Of a stretch of DNA of 64,000 nt, positions 10,043 to 19,820 are shown in pieces. The stretch spans positions 1,901,501-1,965,500 of the forward strand of contig NZ_CP113088.1 of the NCBI RefSeq assembly GCF_026625145.1. The letters are read 5' to 3'. The notes under the pieces are model-generated. The model saw only the letters and a list, made by a program, of their open reading frames with translations, did not search any database and was not told the DNA's origin. Source of the stretch: Lacinutrix neustonica (lineage in GTDB: Bacteria; Bacteroidota; Bacteroidia; Flavobacteriales; Flavobacteriaceae). The number at the start of each line of letters is the position of its first letter. The stretch's first letter is position 1. A program made the position numbers and the translations under genes.

Positions 10043-11685
10043 ATGAACAACAAATTAAAACAGTATATTAAACTTACCATCCTATCCTTGGGAGCCGTTC
10101 TTTTTATTAATTCATGTCAAAAAGATGATGAATTTCAAACCACTAAAAATGACCCAAGCACTTATCAAGCAAGATTTAAAATATCTAAAATCGACAGGCC
10201 AAAGATTGAAGAGAACACTAGTTTAGTTAAAAACCTTCTAAAAATTGAAGACAAGCAAGAAAAAGAAAAACGACATGCGATAGCAAGCAAAGACATTTAT
10301 CCAGTCAATTAGATTTTACTATCGATACAAACTTTGCAACTTACATAGAAAGCCCGGATGGTTTATACCATTCTTATACCTTTCCTATCTCTAGAAATGA
10401 AAACACTGAAGCACTGGAAAACCTATTAGTTTCTCGAAAAACCGATGGGACTTATATTATGTTTTTAGTGACTTATACTTTAACAGTAAAAGAAAAACTG
10501 GATATTAGAGATGGCATAGAAATAGATTTAGAAAACAAGGTTACTTTCACAGCCATAGAAGACAATGATTTAATTGGCGATATTTTTAGTAAAGACACGC
10601 CTGATTGCGGTTTTAGTTTTGTCTTTAGCTGTTGGGAAGTCCCTTGCGAAATAGATGGCTGTATGGAATCCCAATACACTACGACTAAGTGTGGTACAAC
10701 AATTGAATATGGCGGACCATGCGGCGGTGGCGGCGGCGTTACCGGAACAGGAGACAATGGCGATGGCAGCACTCACGGAGGTGTCGTTGGAGCTGGTGGT
10801 GGTACTGGTGACGGTACTGGCCTAAATGAAGACCCAAACGCCCCAGTTACAGTAATAACACCTCCTGCACCCACGCCAATAGCACAGATAGTTAATTGTA
10901 TCCCTAGTATTTTAAACAACGGGTTAACGACTTGTTTACAGGAAAATAAATCCCAAACAGGAGCCCTTAATGATTATTTAATTAATAACAGTTGCGATAC
11001 ACAAGCTCAAGGTTTTGGTGCTCCGGCTGCTCAAGCTATTTGTGATGGTGGAGAGGTGGATTTTGACGATAAAATTATTTTAGATCCAACTTTTACAAAT
11101 AATCCAACGTTGATGTGTGTGTATAATAAACTTGCAGCAGATGGAAGTCAATTATTTAAAATAGCTGTCGAGTCATTTGAGCAAAATGCTGAATTTAATT
11201 TAACCCTTATGATTGGAAATTGTACATTTACAGATGACGCTTGTGCCAATACAAGTGAGTTGTCTACTACAGGTAATATTACAATTATTATTGAAGATAT
11301 AAATACAAATCCGATACAGCTTGCACAATTAATATTGCACGAAGCGATACATGCTGAATTAGCAAGATATGTACTTCAATATGAATCTGGAGCAGATGTA
11401 AATGATAGACCTTATCTTTTTGCATTATATAAATATTACAAGGATTTGTACGACAACAATTCAGGAGAAATAGACCATATTTATATGACCTCGCAATACA
11501 TTATACCCATTGCCGATGCTTTAAAGAAATTTGATAATAATAGTTACCCAATAGACTATTATAAATCATTTGCGTGGGATGGCTTGAGAGCTTGGGACGC
11601 CAGTAATATCTTAGGAGATGACGAAGAGGACAGTTATAATTCTTACAAACCAATAGTAATTCAAAACAGTGATGTATGCAATTAA
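10043..11685 (+). CDS. Lipoprotein with Gly-rich linker and C-terminal HExxH domain
   Basis: About 547 residues after repair of one break near 10300 (one base missing beside a CCAGT). Lipoprotein signal ending FINSC at residues about 22-26. Residues about 100-220 form a Cys-rich region, then a glycine-rich linker near 230-265, then a conserved block (TTCLQENK ... CDGGEVDFDDKI) and a domain with the zinc-protease motif HEAIHAEL near residue 435. The C-terminus has FAWDGLRAW. Outer-membrane anchoring plus a swappable C-terminal metalloprotease-like domain resembles a polymorphic toxin or effector. The next gene overlaps by 10 bases. Function is inference; no named family is claimed. Confidence 0.7.
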
Positions 11686-12314
11686 AATCTAAATTTTTTA
11701 TACTAATTTATTTACTAATATTTGTTTCTTGTCAAAATAATAATGAGGAAGAATACAAAGTTATAGCAACTATATATAATTCTATTCCAAAGGAATTGCT
11801 ACCTCCTCCTAAGCCCACTGGCAAAAACGAAGTTCTAGACTCCATTGTAAATAAAATAGATTATGATAACCTTAATCCTCTTATTTTTAATTATGCTATA
11901 AATGAAAACTTCATAAATTTTGAAATTGATAATATTAGTAAAAAGTTTAAGTCATATAACTCAAAAGAATTATTCAAAACTATTAATATAAATGAAGATG
12001 AATTTGTTTTAATTGAAAGTTTAAAAACTCAAAATTATTCAAAAAAACTTGATAAGAAAAAGGTTACTAAACTTTGTGAAGATGATATTGTATTTTCTAG
12101 CAAACAATTTCTGAAAAAAAATTCCAAAGAGAAAGATAGTTTAGATGGCATAATAAGTTTTTCAAGAGTATCTTTCAATAAAGGTTATGAAAAAGCCGCT
12201 GTATGTGTTGGAGTATATAGATCAGGACTTGATTCAAATTTAAAGTTATATATTTTGGAAAAAAATAATGGGAAATGGGAAATAAAAAGTTATAAATTAC
12301 TTAGTATTTCATAA
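11676..12314 (+). CDS. Small lipoprotein coupled to the HExxH gene, candidate immunity protein
   Basis: 212 residues with a lipoprotein signal ending IFVSC (Cys at residue 19) and a Lys/Asp/Asn-rich mature part. I recognise no domain. It overlaps the end of the HExxH lipoprotein by 10 bases, so the two are made together. In toxin-immunity loci the immunity gene sits in exactly this place, and a lipid anchor would put it in the same compartment as its partner. That role is inference. Confidence 0.6.
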   Translation: MQLKSKFFILIYLLIFVSCQNNNEEEYKVIATIYNSIPKELLPPPKPTGKNEVLDSIVNKIDYDNLNPLIFNYAINENFINFEIDNISKKFKSYNSKELFKTININEDEFVLIESLKTQNYSKKLDKKKVTKLCEDDIVFSSKQFLKKNSKEKDSLDGIISFSRVSFNKGYEKAAVCVGVYRSGLDSNLKLYILEKNNGKWEIKSYKLLSIS

Positions 12315-12366
12315 CACAGTTTAGGCATTAATACCACAAAAAAACAAATAAAGTTCAACTAACTAA

Positions 12367-12594
12367 GCTTTCGCTTCCTTAATACAACATGAAGCAATGG
12401 CTCAATGTTACAGGGGTATTATTAAACAGGCGCTTCAAGAATTTGACAACTCGCAAACAGATGAAGTTTATAAAGCTTTAGCATGGACGGGTCTTCAAAA
12501 TACAGTTGCATGGAATAGTTTAACACAAACTGAAAGAGATAATATAATTCAAACCGTAACTGATTATAACATCAATAATTCTAATTGTCAATAA
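12367..12594 (+). pseudogene. Headless cassette: C-terminal tail of an HExxH-family protein
   Basis: An open frame without a plausible start gives AFASLIQHEAMAQCYRGII followed by a tail with ALAWTGLQNTVAW. The HE plus ALAWxGL pattern matches the ends of the other cassettes in this island. Upstream, a stop at 12364-12366 closes the frame. It looks like the 3' end of a displaced effector gene. Two bases separate it from the next small gene. Confidence 0.6.
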
Positions 12595-12596
12595 TT

Positions 12597-12974
12597 ATGA
12601 AGAAAATAATTTATACATTTTTATTAATATCCTTAAACATGTTTTCACAGGAAAAAGAAAAAATAGTGTTTCTTTTCAATAAAGCTAGTGATACTTTAAT
12701 AGTCAAACATGATTCAGAAATTTACTCAATTGATAAAAAACATACTTTTAAGTTTGATGGAAAAAAAAATGAGAAAATAGAAACGAAATATGATTTGATA
12801 AAAAGCAAAAAATTTGAATCCTTTTCTGAATTTATTAGATTAAATACAGGGAAAAAATATCCTGATTATTTTAATATATATTCATTTTATATCTTTATTA
12901 AAGATAAAAATGATATAGGTTGTCTTATTGAAGTTGAAAAAATATGGCTTGTAGAAGATAAAATAGTTGACTAA
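12597..12974 (+). CDS. Small secreted protein after cassette 2, candidate immunity gene
   Basis: 125 residues with a signal peptide (MKKIIYTFLLISLNMFSQ) and a Lys-rich mature part. The ATG at 12597 is preferred over the in-frame TTG at 12585 because it begins the signal peptide. No domain recognised. It sits 2 bases after a headless cassette, in the place held by the candidate immunity lipoprotein in the first pair. Confidence 0.55.
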   Translation: MKKIIYTFLLISLNMFSQEKEKIVFLFNKASDTLIVKHDSEIYSIDKKHTFKFDGKKNEKIETKYDLIKSKKFESFSEFIRLNTGKKYPDYFNIYSFYIFIKDKNDIGCLIEVEKIWLVEDKIVD

Positions 12975-13064
12975 ACAACATATAAACTTTGCTTTATAAT
13001 AATAGCCTTACCTCAAAAAAATTTAATGCTTACTCATTAAAGTGGATCTCTCTTTAAATTTTAA

Positions 13065-14024
13065 TTTTCATTATTTTACAGTGACGGTATAACGACTTGT
13101 TTACAGGAAAATAAATACCAAACAGGGGCGCTAAATAATTATTTAATTAATAATAGTTGCGATACAGAAGCTCAAGGTTTTGGTGCTCCGGCTGCTCAAG
13201 CTATTTGTGATGGTGATGAGGTAGATTATGAGGATAAAATAGTTTTAGACTCGACTTTTATTAATAACGAAAAAGCAAAATGTGTTTACGATAAATTGAA
13301 AGGATTATCAAGCACTATTTTTAATGATATAATAAACGACCATTTTGGTAGTAATAGTACTAGAGATTTAAAATTTGAGATAGGAACTATACCTGCTCAA
13401 TTAGGTAATACTGATGCTTTTACATACACTAATTATGATGTTAATAATATATCAAATGCTCCCGGCGATGTTATGACGGTAAGGCTAAGTAATACATTTG
13501 TACAAAATGCTTCCACTATTGAAATTGCATTAACTATAATTCACGAGAGTATTCACGCAGAGTTGATAGATAGATGTATACAATTATCTTTAGTTAACAA
13601 TGTATCAATATTAGGAGGAATGGAATTTAATAGTTTTAGTGGTAATAATGTTTTTACGCTTCCGGATGCTATTTTTAATCAACTTTTAATAGTTTATAGT
13701 GCGTATCCTCCAAATTCTGATAGTCAATGGAATCACAATTTATTTAACGTATTAAGTTATAGAACAAAAATGGCACAGAATTTGGTTTTTGTACATCCCT
13801 GGTTGAATGACACGTCTAGTGATTTTATTACAAATGTTAATGCGGACACGCTAAATCTTTATGGTGATTTCACAATCGAAGAGTTAATGGATTACATCGC
13901 TTGGATTGGTTTAGAAGGAACTCAAGATTTTATTAATAACATTCAAGACATACCATTAGAATTGACAAAGAAAAATTTTGTTGAAACTTCTGCTAGAACA
14001 CACTATACAAATGACTGTAACTAA
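13065..14024 (+). pseudogene. Headless cassette 3 with HESIHAEL domain
   Basis: The frame opens after a stop at 13062-13064 and has no start or signal peptide. From 13083 it repeats the conserved block of the full-length lipoprotein (TTCLQENKYQTGALNNYL ... CDGDEVDYEDKI) almost base for base until about 13262, then diverges completely, yet keeps an HESIHAEL motif near 13543-13566 and an IAWIGLEGT tail. This is what a silent alternative C-terminus would look like: homology for recombination at its 5' end, a different active domain after it. Eight bases separate it from its partner gene. Confidence 0.7.
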
Positions 14025-14031
14025 TAAAACT

Positions 14032-14523
14032 ATGCCGAAATCAATTATTACTATCGTATTATCTCTTTTTTTCTATCTTCATATTGTCAAGAAAAGTCTA
14101 AGAAAGATGACTTATACATTTATGTGCCAAACAGTAATTTTACAGGATCTTTATTAGCCTATAAAGCCTATTTTGATTTAAAAAGTCAAGAGGAAGACTT
14201 TAAACAAGATACTTACTTTTTTAAAATAACTTATCCAGATTTAGATAGTCACACTTTATTTGAACTTGGAAAAATTGTTAAGAAGGATTCAATAAACTAT
14301 GTTGAACCAGTTTCCTATTTTGAAGACAACTCTTTTTGTGAAATGCATTTACAATTGAGTAGGTATAAGAGAATATTTATAGTTACTGATTTTCCGAGAT
14401 AGCCATAGAGAAGGTGGTAATGATTATAAAGGAAAACTGCTTATGTGGTATAGCAAGTATAGCGGTAGCGTCAAAGACCTTACTTTTGTGAATATGTCTA
14501 GTAAAAATTTAATAGACAAGTAA
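14032..14523 (+). CDS. Small secreted protein after cassette 3 (frame broken twice)
   Basis: About 163 residues after repair. A signal-peptide-like N-terminus (MPKSIITIVLSLFFYL) ends in YCQEKSKKDD after restoring a base in the T-run near 14067-14073. A CCAGA lesion (extra base) near 14395 turns FPDSHREGG into FPR-stop; the repaired frame runs to TAA at 14521-14523. It is homologous to the protein at 15673-16207 (shared YF-I-P, LG-, I-Y-P--F, IFIV patterns), so the island holds two related partner genes. Confidence 0.6.
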
Positions 14524-14561
14524 CGCTTAAAACAAGTTCTGTAATGTTTTTATAGAAATAA

Positions 14562-15172
14562 CATAATTTAATAAGAACATATAAAAACTCACAGGTTTCG
14601 AATGACTACAATATTATTATCCATCAAGATACTATTGAAACCAACGGCTCAAATCTAATGCGGTATATTACATTGAGTCATGAATTAATACATGCATATA
14701 TGTTTGATGCATTGGAAGATATAGGTGTAATTACTTTTGACTCAGCAGGCTTTCCAATTTTAAATGTCAACTGCCCATCAAATAATGTTAATTTAAATGC
14801 TCAAAATATAAATGATAGATTTGTTTCCTTAATTTGTGCAATGAATACTGCTGGAACATTGACAGAGCAATGGACTCATGATTTATTTAATTCAAATGTA
14901 TTTAATATTCAGGATTATAGACAGGAGTTAGAAAATATGATTTTAAATGACTATGATTGGAGTAGTGAAAGTTCGGATTTGTTAGCAATGCTTCTTCAAT
15001 ATTTGGGGCAAATTGGAAACAAGAACTAGCTAAAGCAATTTCATGGATAGGATTAGAAGGGACGGACGGTTATAATTCATACTTAAACAGTTATTCTACT
15101 CAAATATCAAAACTTTTATATATAAGTGATATTAACAATAAAATTTCGAACACTAACAATATTTGTCCATGA
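14562..15172 (+). pseudogene. Headless cassette 4 with HELIHAYM domain
   Basis: The frame is open from 14562 after a stop, with no start codon or signal. It carries HELIHAYM near 14682-14705 and, after one apparent missing base near 14988, a tail with AISWIGLEGTDGY that ends at TGA 15170-15172. That TGA overlaps the ATG of the next gene (ATGA), so the pair is translationally coupled even though the cassette has lost its head. A third variant of the HExxH domain in this island. Confidence 0.65.
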
Positions 15173-15648
15173 AAAAAATATTAATATTTATTATTTGTTT
15201 ATATAGTTCTTTAACCTATTGTCAAAATGAAGATTTGTATATTTTAATTAATAATGAAGTTGCTTTAGACACAATAAATGCACAAAATGATTCAATTAGT
15301 TTAAAAATTTTTAGGCTAAACCTTAATTCAAATAACTTAGAATATGAATTTTATATTAATGAAAAAGGGAAATTGGGTAAAAGAATATTTTCGAAAAGTA
15401 GAAAATTAAAACTCATTGAATTAATTTACAAAAATGTTAAAGACAATAATCCACAAATTTTAATTAATGAAGCTAACATTACAAATTGGTTAACCTATGA
15501 GGAAATATTAAATGCAAGAGATTTTGAAAACTTAATAAATACTATAAAATCGTTTGATAACGTTTATATCTCTAATAAGGATGATAAATGTAATAAATTT
15601 CTGATTGCAAAAAAGGTTACTTTAAAGAATATGAAGGCAAAGCTCTGA
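15169..15648 (+). CDS. Small secreted protein after cassette 4, candidate immunity gene
   Basis: 159 residues with a signal peptide (MKKILIFIICLYSSLTYCQ). The ATG at 15169 overlaps the stop of the upstream cassette as ATGA. The mature part has no recognised domain. The last residues are uncertain: one base change in the A-run near 15608-15613 would replace the tail by GYFKEYEGKALIQII ending at 15662, which reads more naturally. Confidence 0.55.
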   Translation: MKKILIFIICLYSSLTYCQNEDLYILINNEVALDTINAQNDSISLKIFRLNLNSNNLEYEFYINEKGKLGKRIFSKSRKLKLIELIYKNVKDNNPQILINEANITNWLTYEEILNARDFENLINTIKSFDNVYISNKDDKCNKFLIAKKVTLKNMKAKL

Positions 15649-15672
15649 TCCAAATCATTTAACAAATTATAG

Positions 15673-16207
15673 TATATTAATATACAGAAAGTATTTTTTT
15701 TAATAGCATTTGGATTTTCTTTAATGAGTTTTGCCCAAGATAAAGCCATGGTTCAAGACGTATGTTTTTACATTAATCGTACCGATTTTTTTGGTAATTC
15801 GGGGGCATACAGAGCTAAATTCACTATTAAAAGTGACGATAAAAGATTTTCAACTGATAATTATTTTTTAAGAATCAATAATCCATTAGGAGAAGAGAAG
15901 TCTTTATATAGCTTAGGCAAAAGAATAGATATTAAAACTATAGACTATATCAATCCGGAAGATTTTTTTAAAGATACCTCTGCTTGCGAAACCCATAATG
16001 AATTAAGTCTTATAAATAAAGGTTTTAGTGGAATACGTATTTTTATTGTCGCCAATATACATCCGAGAACTATTACTTAGGGAAAAGGATAAAACTAAAA
16101 AACATATAATGTGGGAAGTTACATATGATGGAACAATAAAAGATTATTCTTATTCAAATCTAGGCAGAGGTCCATTTTTTGAAAAATTAAGAAAGAATAA
16201 AAATTGA
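15673..16207 (+). CDS. Small secreted protein, paralogue of the partner gene at 14032
   Basis: A signal peptide (VFFLIAFGFSLMSFAQ) is encoded but no ATG lies upstream of it in frame; the ATG at 15724 falls inside the signal, so the true start is unresolved and may be hidden by an error in the T-run near 15694-15701. A CCAGA lesion (extra base) at 16063-16068 turns NIHPELLLREKD into HPRTIT-stop; the repaired frame ends at TGA 16205-16207. Homologous to the product of 14032-14523. It has no cassette of its own, so it may be an orphan immunity-like gene. Confidence 0.55.
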
Positions 16208-16230
16208 GTTATTTAAACAATTAAAAAGCC

Positions 16231-16271
16231 AACCACTACGCTCTTTTTAGAGTTAGTGGTTTTTTTTATGC
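16231..16271 (+). terminator. Terminator; copy 2 of the 41-base direct repeat
   Basis: Identical over 41 bases to 9711-9751, with the same stem, loop and T-run. It ends the accessory island and precedes pyrH by about 80 bases. Confidence 0.9.
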
Positions 16272-16334
16272 TGAAAAACACTTAGTTTTGCTAAACCTTT
16301 GTTGCTAACTTAAAGGAATCTTATAAACCGTTGA

Positions 16335-17058
<724 letters not shown>

Positions 17059-17125
17059 TATTTTTATTTTGTGAAAATTCGGCGTAGTTTTTGAAATGCC
17101 CGAATAGTATTAAAAAATTTCAATA

Positions 17126-17683
17126 ATGAACGAAGACATTCAATTTATAATAGACAGTGCTAATGAGGCCATGGATAGCGCCATCACACACTTAAAGAAA
17201 CAGTTTGTAAACATTCGAGCCGGAAAAGCTAGTCCTGCGATGCTAGGGAGCGTCATGGTAGATTATTACGGTTCGCAAACGCCTTTGAGTCAAGTGGCGA
17301 ACGTGAATACCCCGGATGGTAGAACCATCACCATTCAACCTTGGGAAAAGAACATGATTCAACCTATTGAAAAGGCGATTTTAATTGCTAATCTGGGTTT
17401 TAATCCCATGAATAATGGCGAACTTCTAATCATTAACGTCCCGCCTTTAACCGAAGAACGCAGAATACAACTCGCAAAACAAGCAAAAGCCGAAGCTGAA
17501 GACGCTAAAGTGGGCGTGCGTAATGCTAGAAAAGATGCGAATAATGAAATAAAAAAACTGGAGGACGCCTCTGAAGACCTTCAAAAAAATGCCGAAGCAG
17601 ATGTTCAGGCGTTAACAGACAAAGCTGTTAAGCGTATCGATGAGCTCTATGCCAATAAAGACACCGAGATTATGACGGTTTAA
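17126..17683 (+). CDS. frr: Ribosome recycling factor
   Basis: 185 residues, intact. Begins MNEDIQFIIDSANEAMDSAI and has VNIRAGKASPAML, PPLTEERR and GVRNARKDANNEIKKLE, all standard for this three-helix factor, which splits ribosomes after termination together with EF-G. The CCGAGA at 17664-17669 is natural here: it encodes DTEIMTV in frame. Confidence 0.97.
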   Translation: MNEDIQFIIDSANEAMDSAITHLKKQFVNIRAGKASPAMLGSVMVDYYGSQTPLSQVANVNTPDGRTITIQPWEKNMIQPIEKAILIANLGFNPMNNGELLIINVPPLTEERRIQLAKQAKAEAEDAKVGVRNARKDANNEIKKLEDASEDLQKNAEADVQALTDKAVKRIDELYANKDTEIMTV

Positions 17684-17688
17684 AAGTT

Positions 17689-17715
17689 AAAAGCGACTTA
17701 ATTGTCGCTTTTTTT
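17689..17715 (+). terminator. Terminator after frr
   Basis: AAAAGCGAC, loop TTAATT, GTCGCTTTTTTT. Confidence 0.85.
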
Positions 17716-17752
17716 ATAGCAATAACACTTAACTTTATCTATATATAATATT

Positions 17753-18496
17753 ATGTGCTATTTTAAATCCTTCAGTTTTTGTTGTGCGTTTTTATTTTTA
17801 ATGATCAGCAACGCACAAGACTATACATTCATTCCGGAAAATCAACACCTCCTTTCCGATGAGCAGGTGGCTACTATGCAAATCAAGATAACACCGTAAG
17901 TGCTACTCTTAAATGAACAAGGCGAAATTTTGCCTCAGTCGCAATTGAAATTGATGTCTAATCCCCAATACAAGCCCCTATTTTATGTCGACGCTAACAA
18001 TAAGATAAAAACGCTAGTGTTTCAAAAGAAAAATAATCGCCCTGTTTTAATTATGAAAAATCCGGAAGCCGCATTCGTAAAAGGGGAAAAAGCGTTAGAC
18101 TTTATTGTTCGTGATTTAAACGGGAGGACCATCAAACTTTCAGAGTTAAAAGGAAGCGTAGTGGTGCTTAATTTTTGGTTTACTAATTGTGGCCCTTGCA
18201 TACAAGAAATGCCCAATTTAAATAGCTTAGTTAAAGATTACAAAGATAAAGCAGTGGTTTTTTTAGCCATTACCTTTAATAAAAAAGATGTGGTGGAACA
18301 ATTTCTAGAGGAGCAGACCTTCGATTATACGATTGCTGCAAATGCGAATGATGTGATCACGAGTTACCAAGTACAAAGCTACCCAACAAGTATGGTGATT
18401 AATAAAAAAGGAGAAATCGTACTCAAAGAATTAGGTTACAGAACCAATATTAAAACCGTATTATCAAAATCTATTAATTCGCAACTCGAAAAATAA
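17753..18496 (+). CDS. TlpA-family thioredoxin-like protein with an in-frame TAA lesion
   Basis: 247 residues counted through the stop. Signal sequence at the N-terminus (SFCCAFLFLMISNAQ). The C-terminal half is a thioredoxin fold: LDFIVRDLNGR, then NFWFTNCGPCIQEMP with the CGPC redox pair, and SYPTSMVINKKG with the cis-Pro. The frame holds one stop at 17897-17899 within CCGTAA; reading CCAGAA gives ITPEVLLLNEQG and no frame change is needed. The same CCGTAA replaces CCAGAA in two other genes. Likely periplasmic disulfide reductase. Two bases before the barrel gene. Confidence 0.85.
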
Positions 18497-18497
18497 T

Positions 18498-19757
18498 ATG
18501 CGAAAACAGTTAACCCTAGTTGTCTTTTGTTTCTTTTCTCTATACGTCCGGTCACAAACACCCAAAACAGAGAAAGACAGTACCAGTTCTGATGTGTTAT
18601 TAAAACAAATTGGAAACGGTTTCTTTCCTACAAAAGTATGGAATTTTGATTTGCGCTACCTCGTGAAATTTAATCAATATGAGGGGTTTAGAACGGGGTT
18701 AGGCGGGATTACCAATGATAATTTTTCAGAAAAGTACAGAATTGATTCTTATGTAGTCTATGGTTTTGTCGACCATCGGTTTAAGTACAAAATAGGCGGC
18801 GGTTTTAGAGTGCATCCGGAAACAAAAACTTGGATAAACTTCTCGTATAAAGATGATTTGCAAGAAACAGGAAGCTCCGATTTTCTCACAGATGGTCGCT
18901 TTTTCTCTTTCTTCGAACCGCGCTTGTTAAATATCGATTTATTTCATAAACACATTACGACTGCTATAAACATTGAGCACGAATTAAATCCCAAGTTACT
19001 GGTTGAAACAGAATTTTCAGTAAGTAATATTCGTCCCACTTATGATTATAATTATGTTTTAAACGGCCGCTCCTATGGCGCTTTCGAAACCACAAGAGCT
19101 AAAGCATCCCTGCAATGGAACCCTTTTAGCGCATATGAAGTCACTAAGGAAGGAACCACTAAAGAACTCAAAGACGGCTACCCTAAGTTTACCCTACAAT
19201 ACTCTAAGAGCTTTAGAGAGGTGCTCAATGCCGACTTTAATTTTTCGAAATTAGATTTCAGAACCATTCATAAGATAATTTACAACGCAGATTCTTACTC
19301 TGTCGCTACATTTTCGGCAGGCATTGCACATGGCGACACCCCTTTAACCCACTTATATCATGCCTACCCTAATAATATAAGAAAAGAAACCATTTTACAG
19401 CGGTTCTCAGTGGCAGGAATCAATAGTTTTGAAACGATGTATTTTAATGAATTCTTTTCCGATCGTTACGCCACCCTAGTTTTTAAACATTATGTTAAAC
19501 CGTTTCACATTGCAAATAAATTCAACCCGCAATTGGTGCTCATTTCACGTTACGCCATTGGGAATATGAATAACGTTGGCAGACATCAAAAGGTGAATTT
19601 TAGTACTCTCAAGCACGGCTATATGGAAAGCGGTTTTGAAATTAACAAGTTGCTTTTTGGTTTCGGGCTGAGTCTAACGTATAGGTATGGACCTTACCAT
19701 TTACCTCTTGAAGAAGATAATATTGCCTTCAAATTCACCTTTAACATCACATTATAA
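18498..19757 (+). CDS. Outer-membrane barrel protein resembling the C-terminal part of DUF5686
   Basis: 419 residues with a signal peptide ending VRSQ and alternating hydrophobic strands ending in KFTFNITL, as in outer-membrane barrels. The text around YSKSFREVLNADFNFSKLDF and MYFNEFFSDRYATLVFKHY resembles the barrel part of DUF5686 proteins, which normally carry an extra N-terminal carboxypeptidase-regulatory-like domain absent here. Probably in one operon with the TlpA-like gene. Function unknown. Confidence 0.65.
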   Translation: MRKQLTLVVFCFFSLYVRSQTPKTEKDSTSSDVLLKQIGNGFFPTKVWNFDLRYLVKFNQYEGFRTGLGGITNDNFSEKYRIDSYVVYGFVDHRFKYKIGGGFRVHPETKTWINFSYKDDLQETGSSDFLTDGRFFSFFEPRLLNIDLFHKHITTAINIEHELNPKLLVETEFSVSNIRPTYDYNYVLNGRSYGAFETTRAKASLQWNPFSAYEVTKEGTTKELKDGYPKFTLQYSKSFREVLNADFNFSKLDFRTIHKIIYNADSYSVATFSAGIAHGDTPLTHLYHAYPNNIRKETILQRFSVAGINSFETMYFNEFFSDRYATLVFKHYVKPFHIANKFNPQLVLISRYAIGNMNNVGRHQKVNFSTLKHGYMESGFEINKLLFGFGLSLTYRYGPYHLPLEEDNIAFKFTFNITL

Positions 19758-19820
19758 ATGCAAATTTATAGCGAAATTTTATAGCTTTTACATACCTTTA
19801 CGGCCTACTTTAAAAGGCCA

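Noticed and set aside
9752..16230. Insertion sequence or integrative element
   Set aside because: No transposase, integrase, tRNA attachment site or terminal inverted repeats; the only flanking repeat is the terminator.
17664..17669. CCGAGA inside frr as another lesion
   Set aside because: The frame is intact and encodes DTEIMTV, the normal end of the protein. The same holds for a CCGAGA near 25068 in rpoN (STREIKK).
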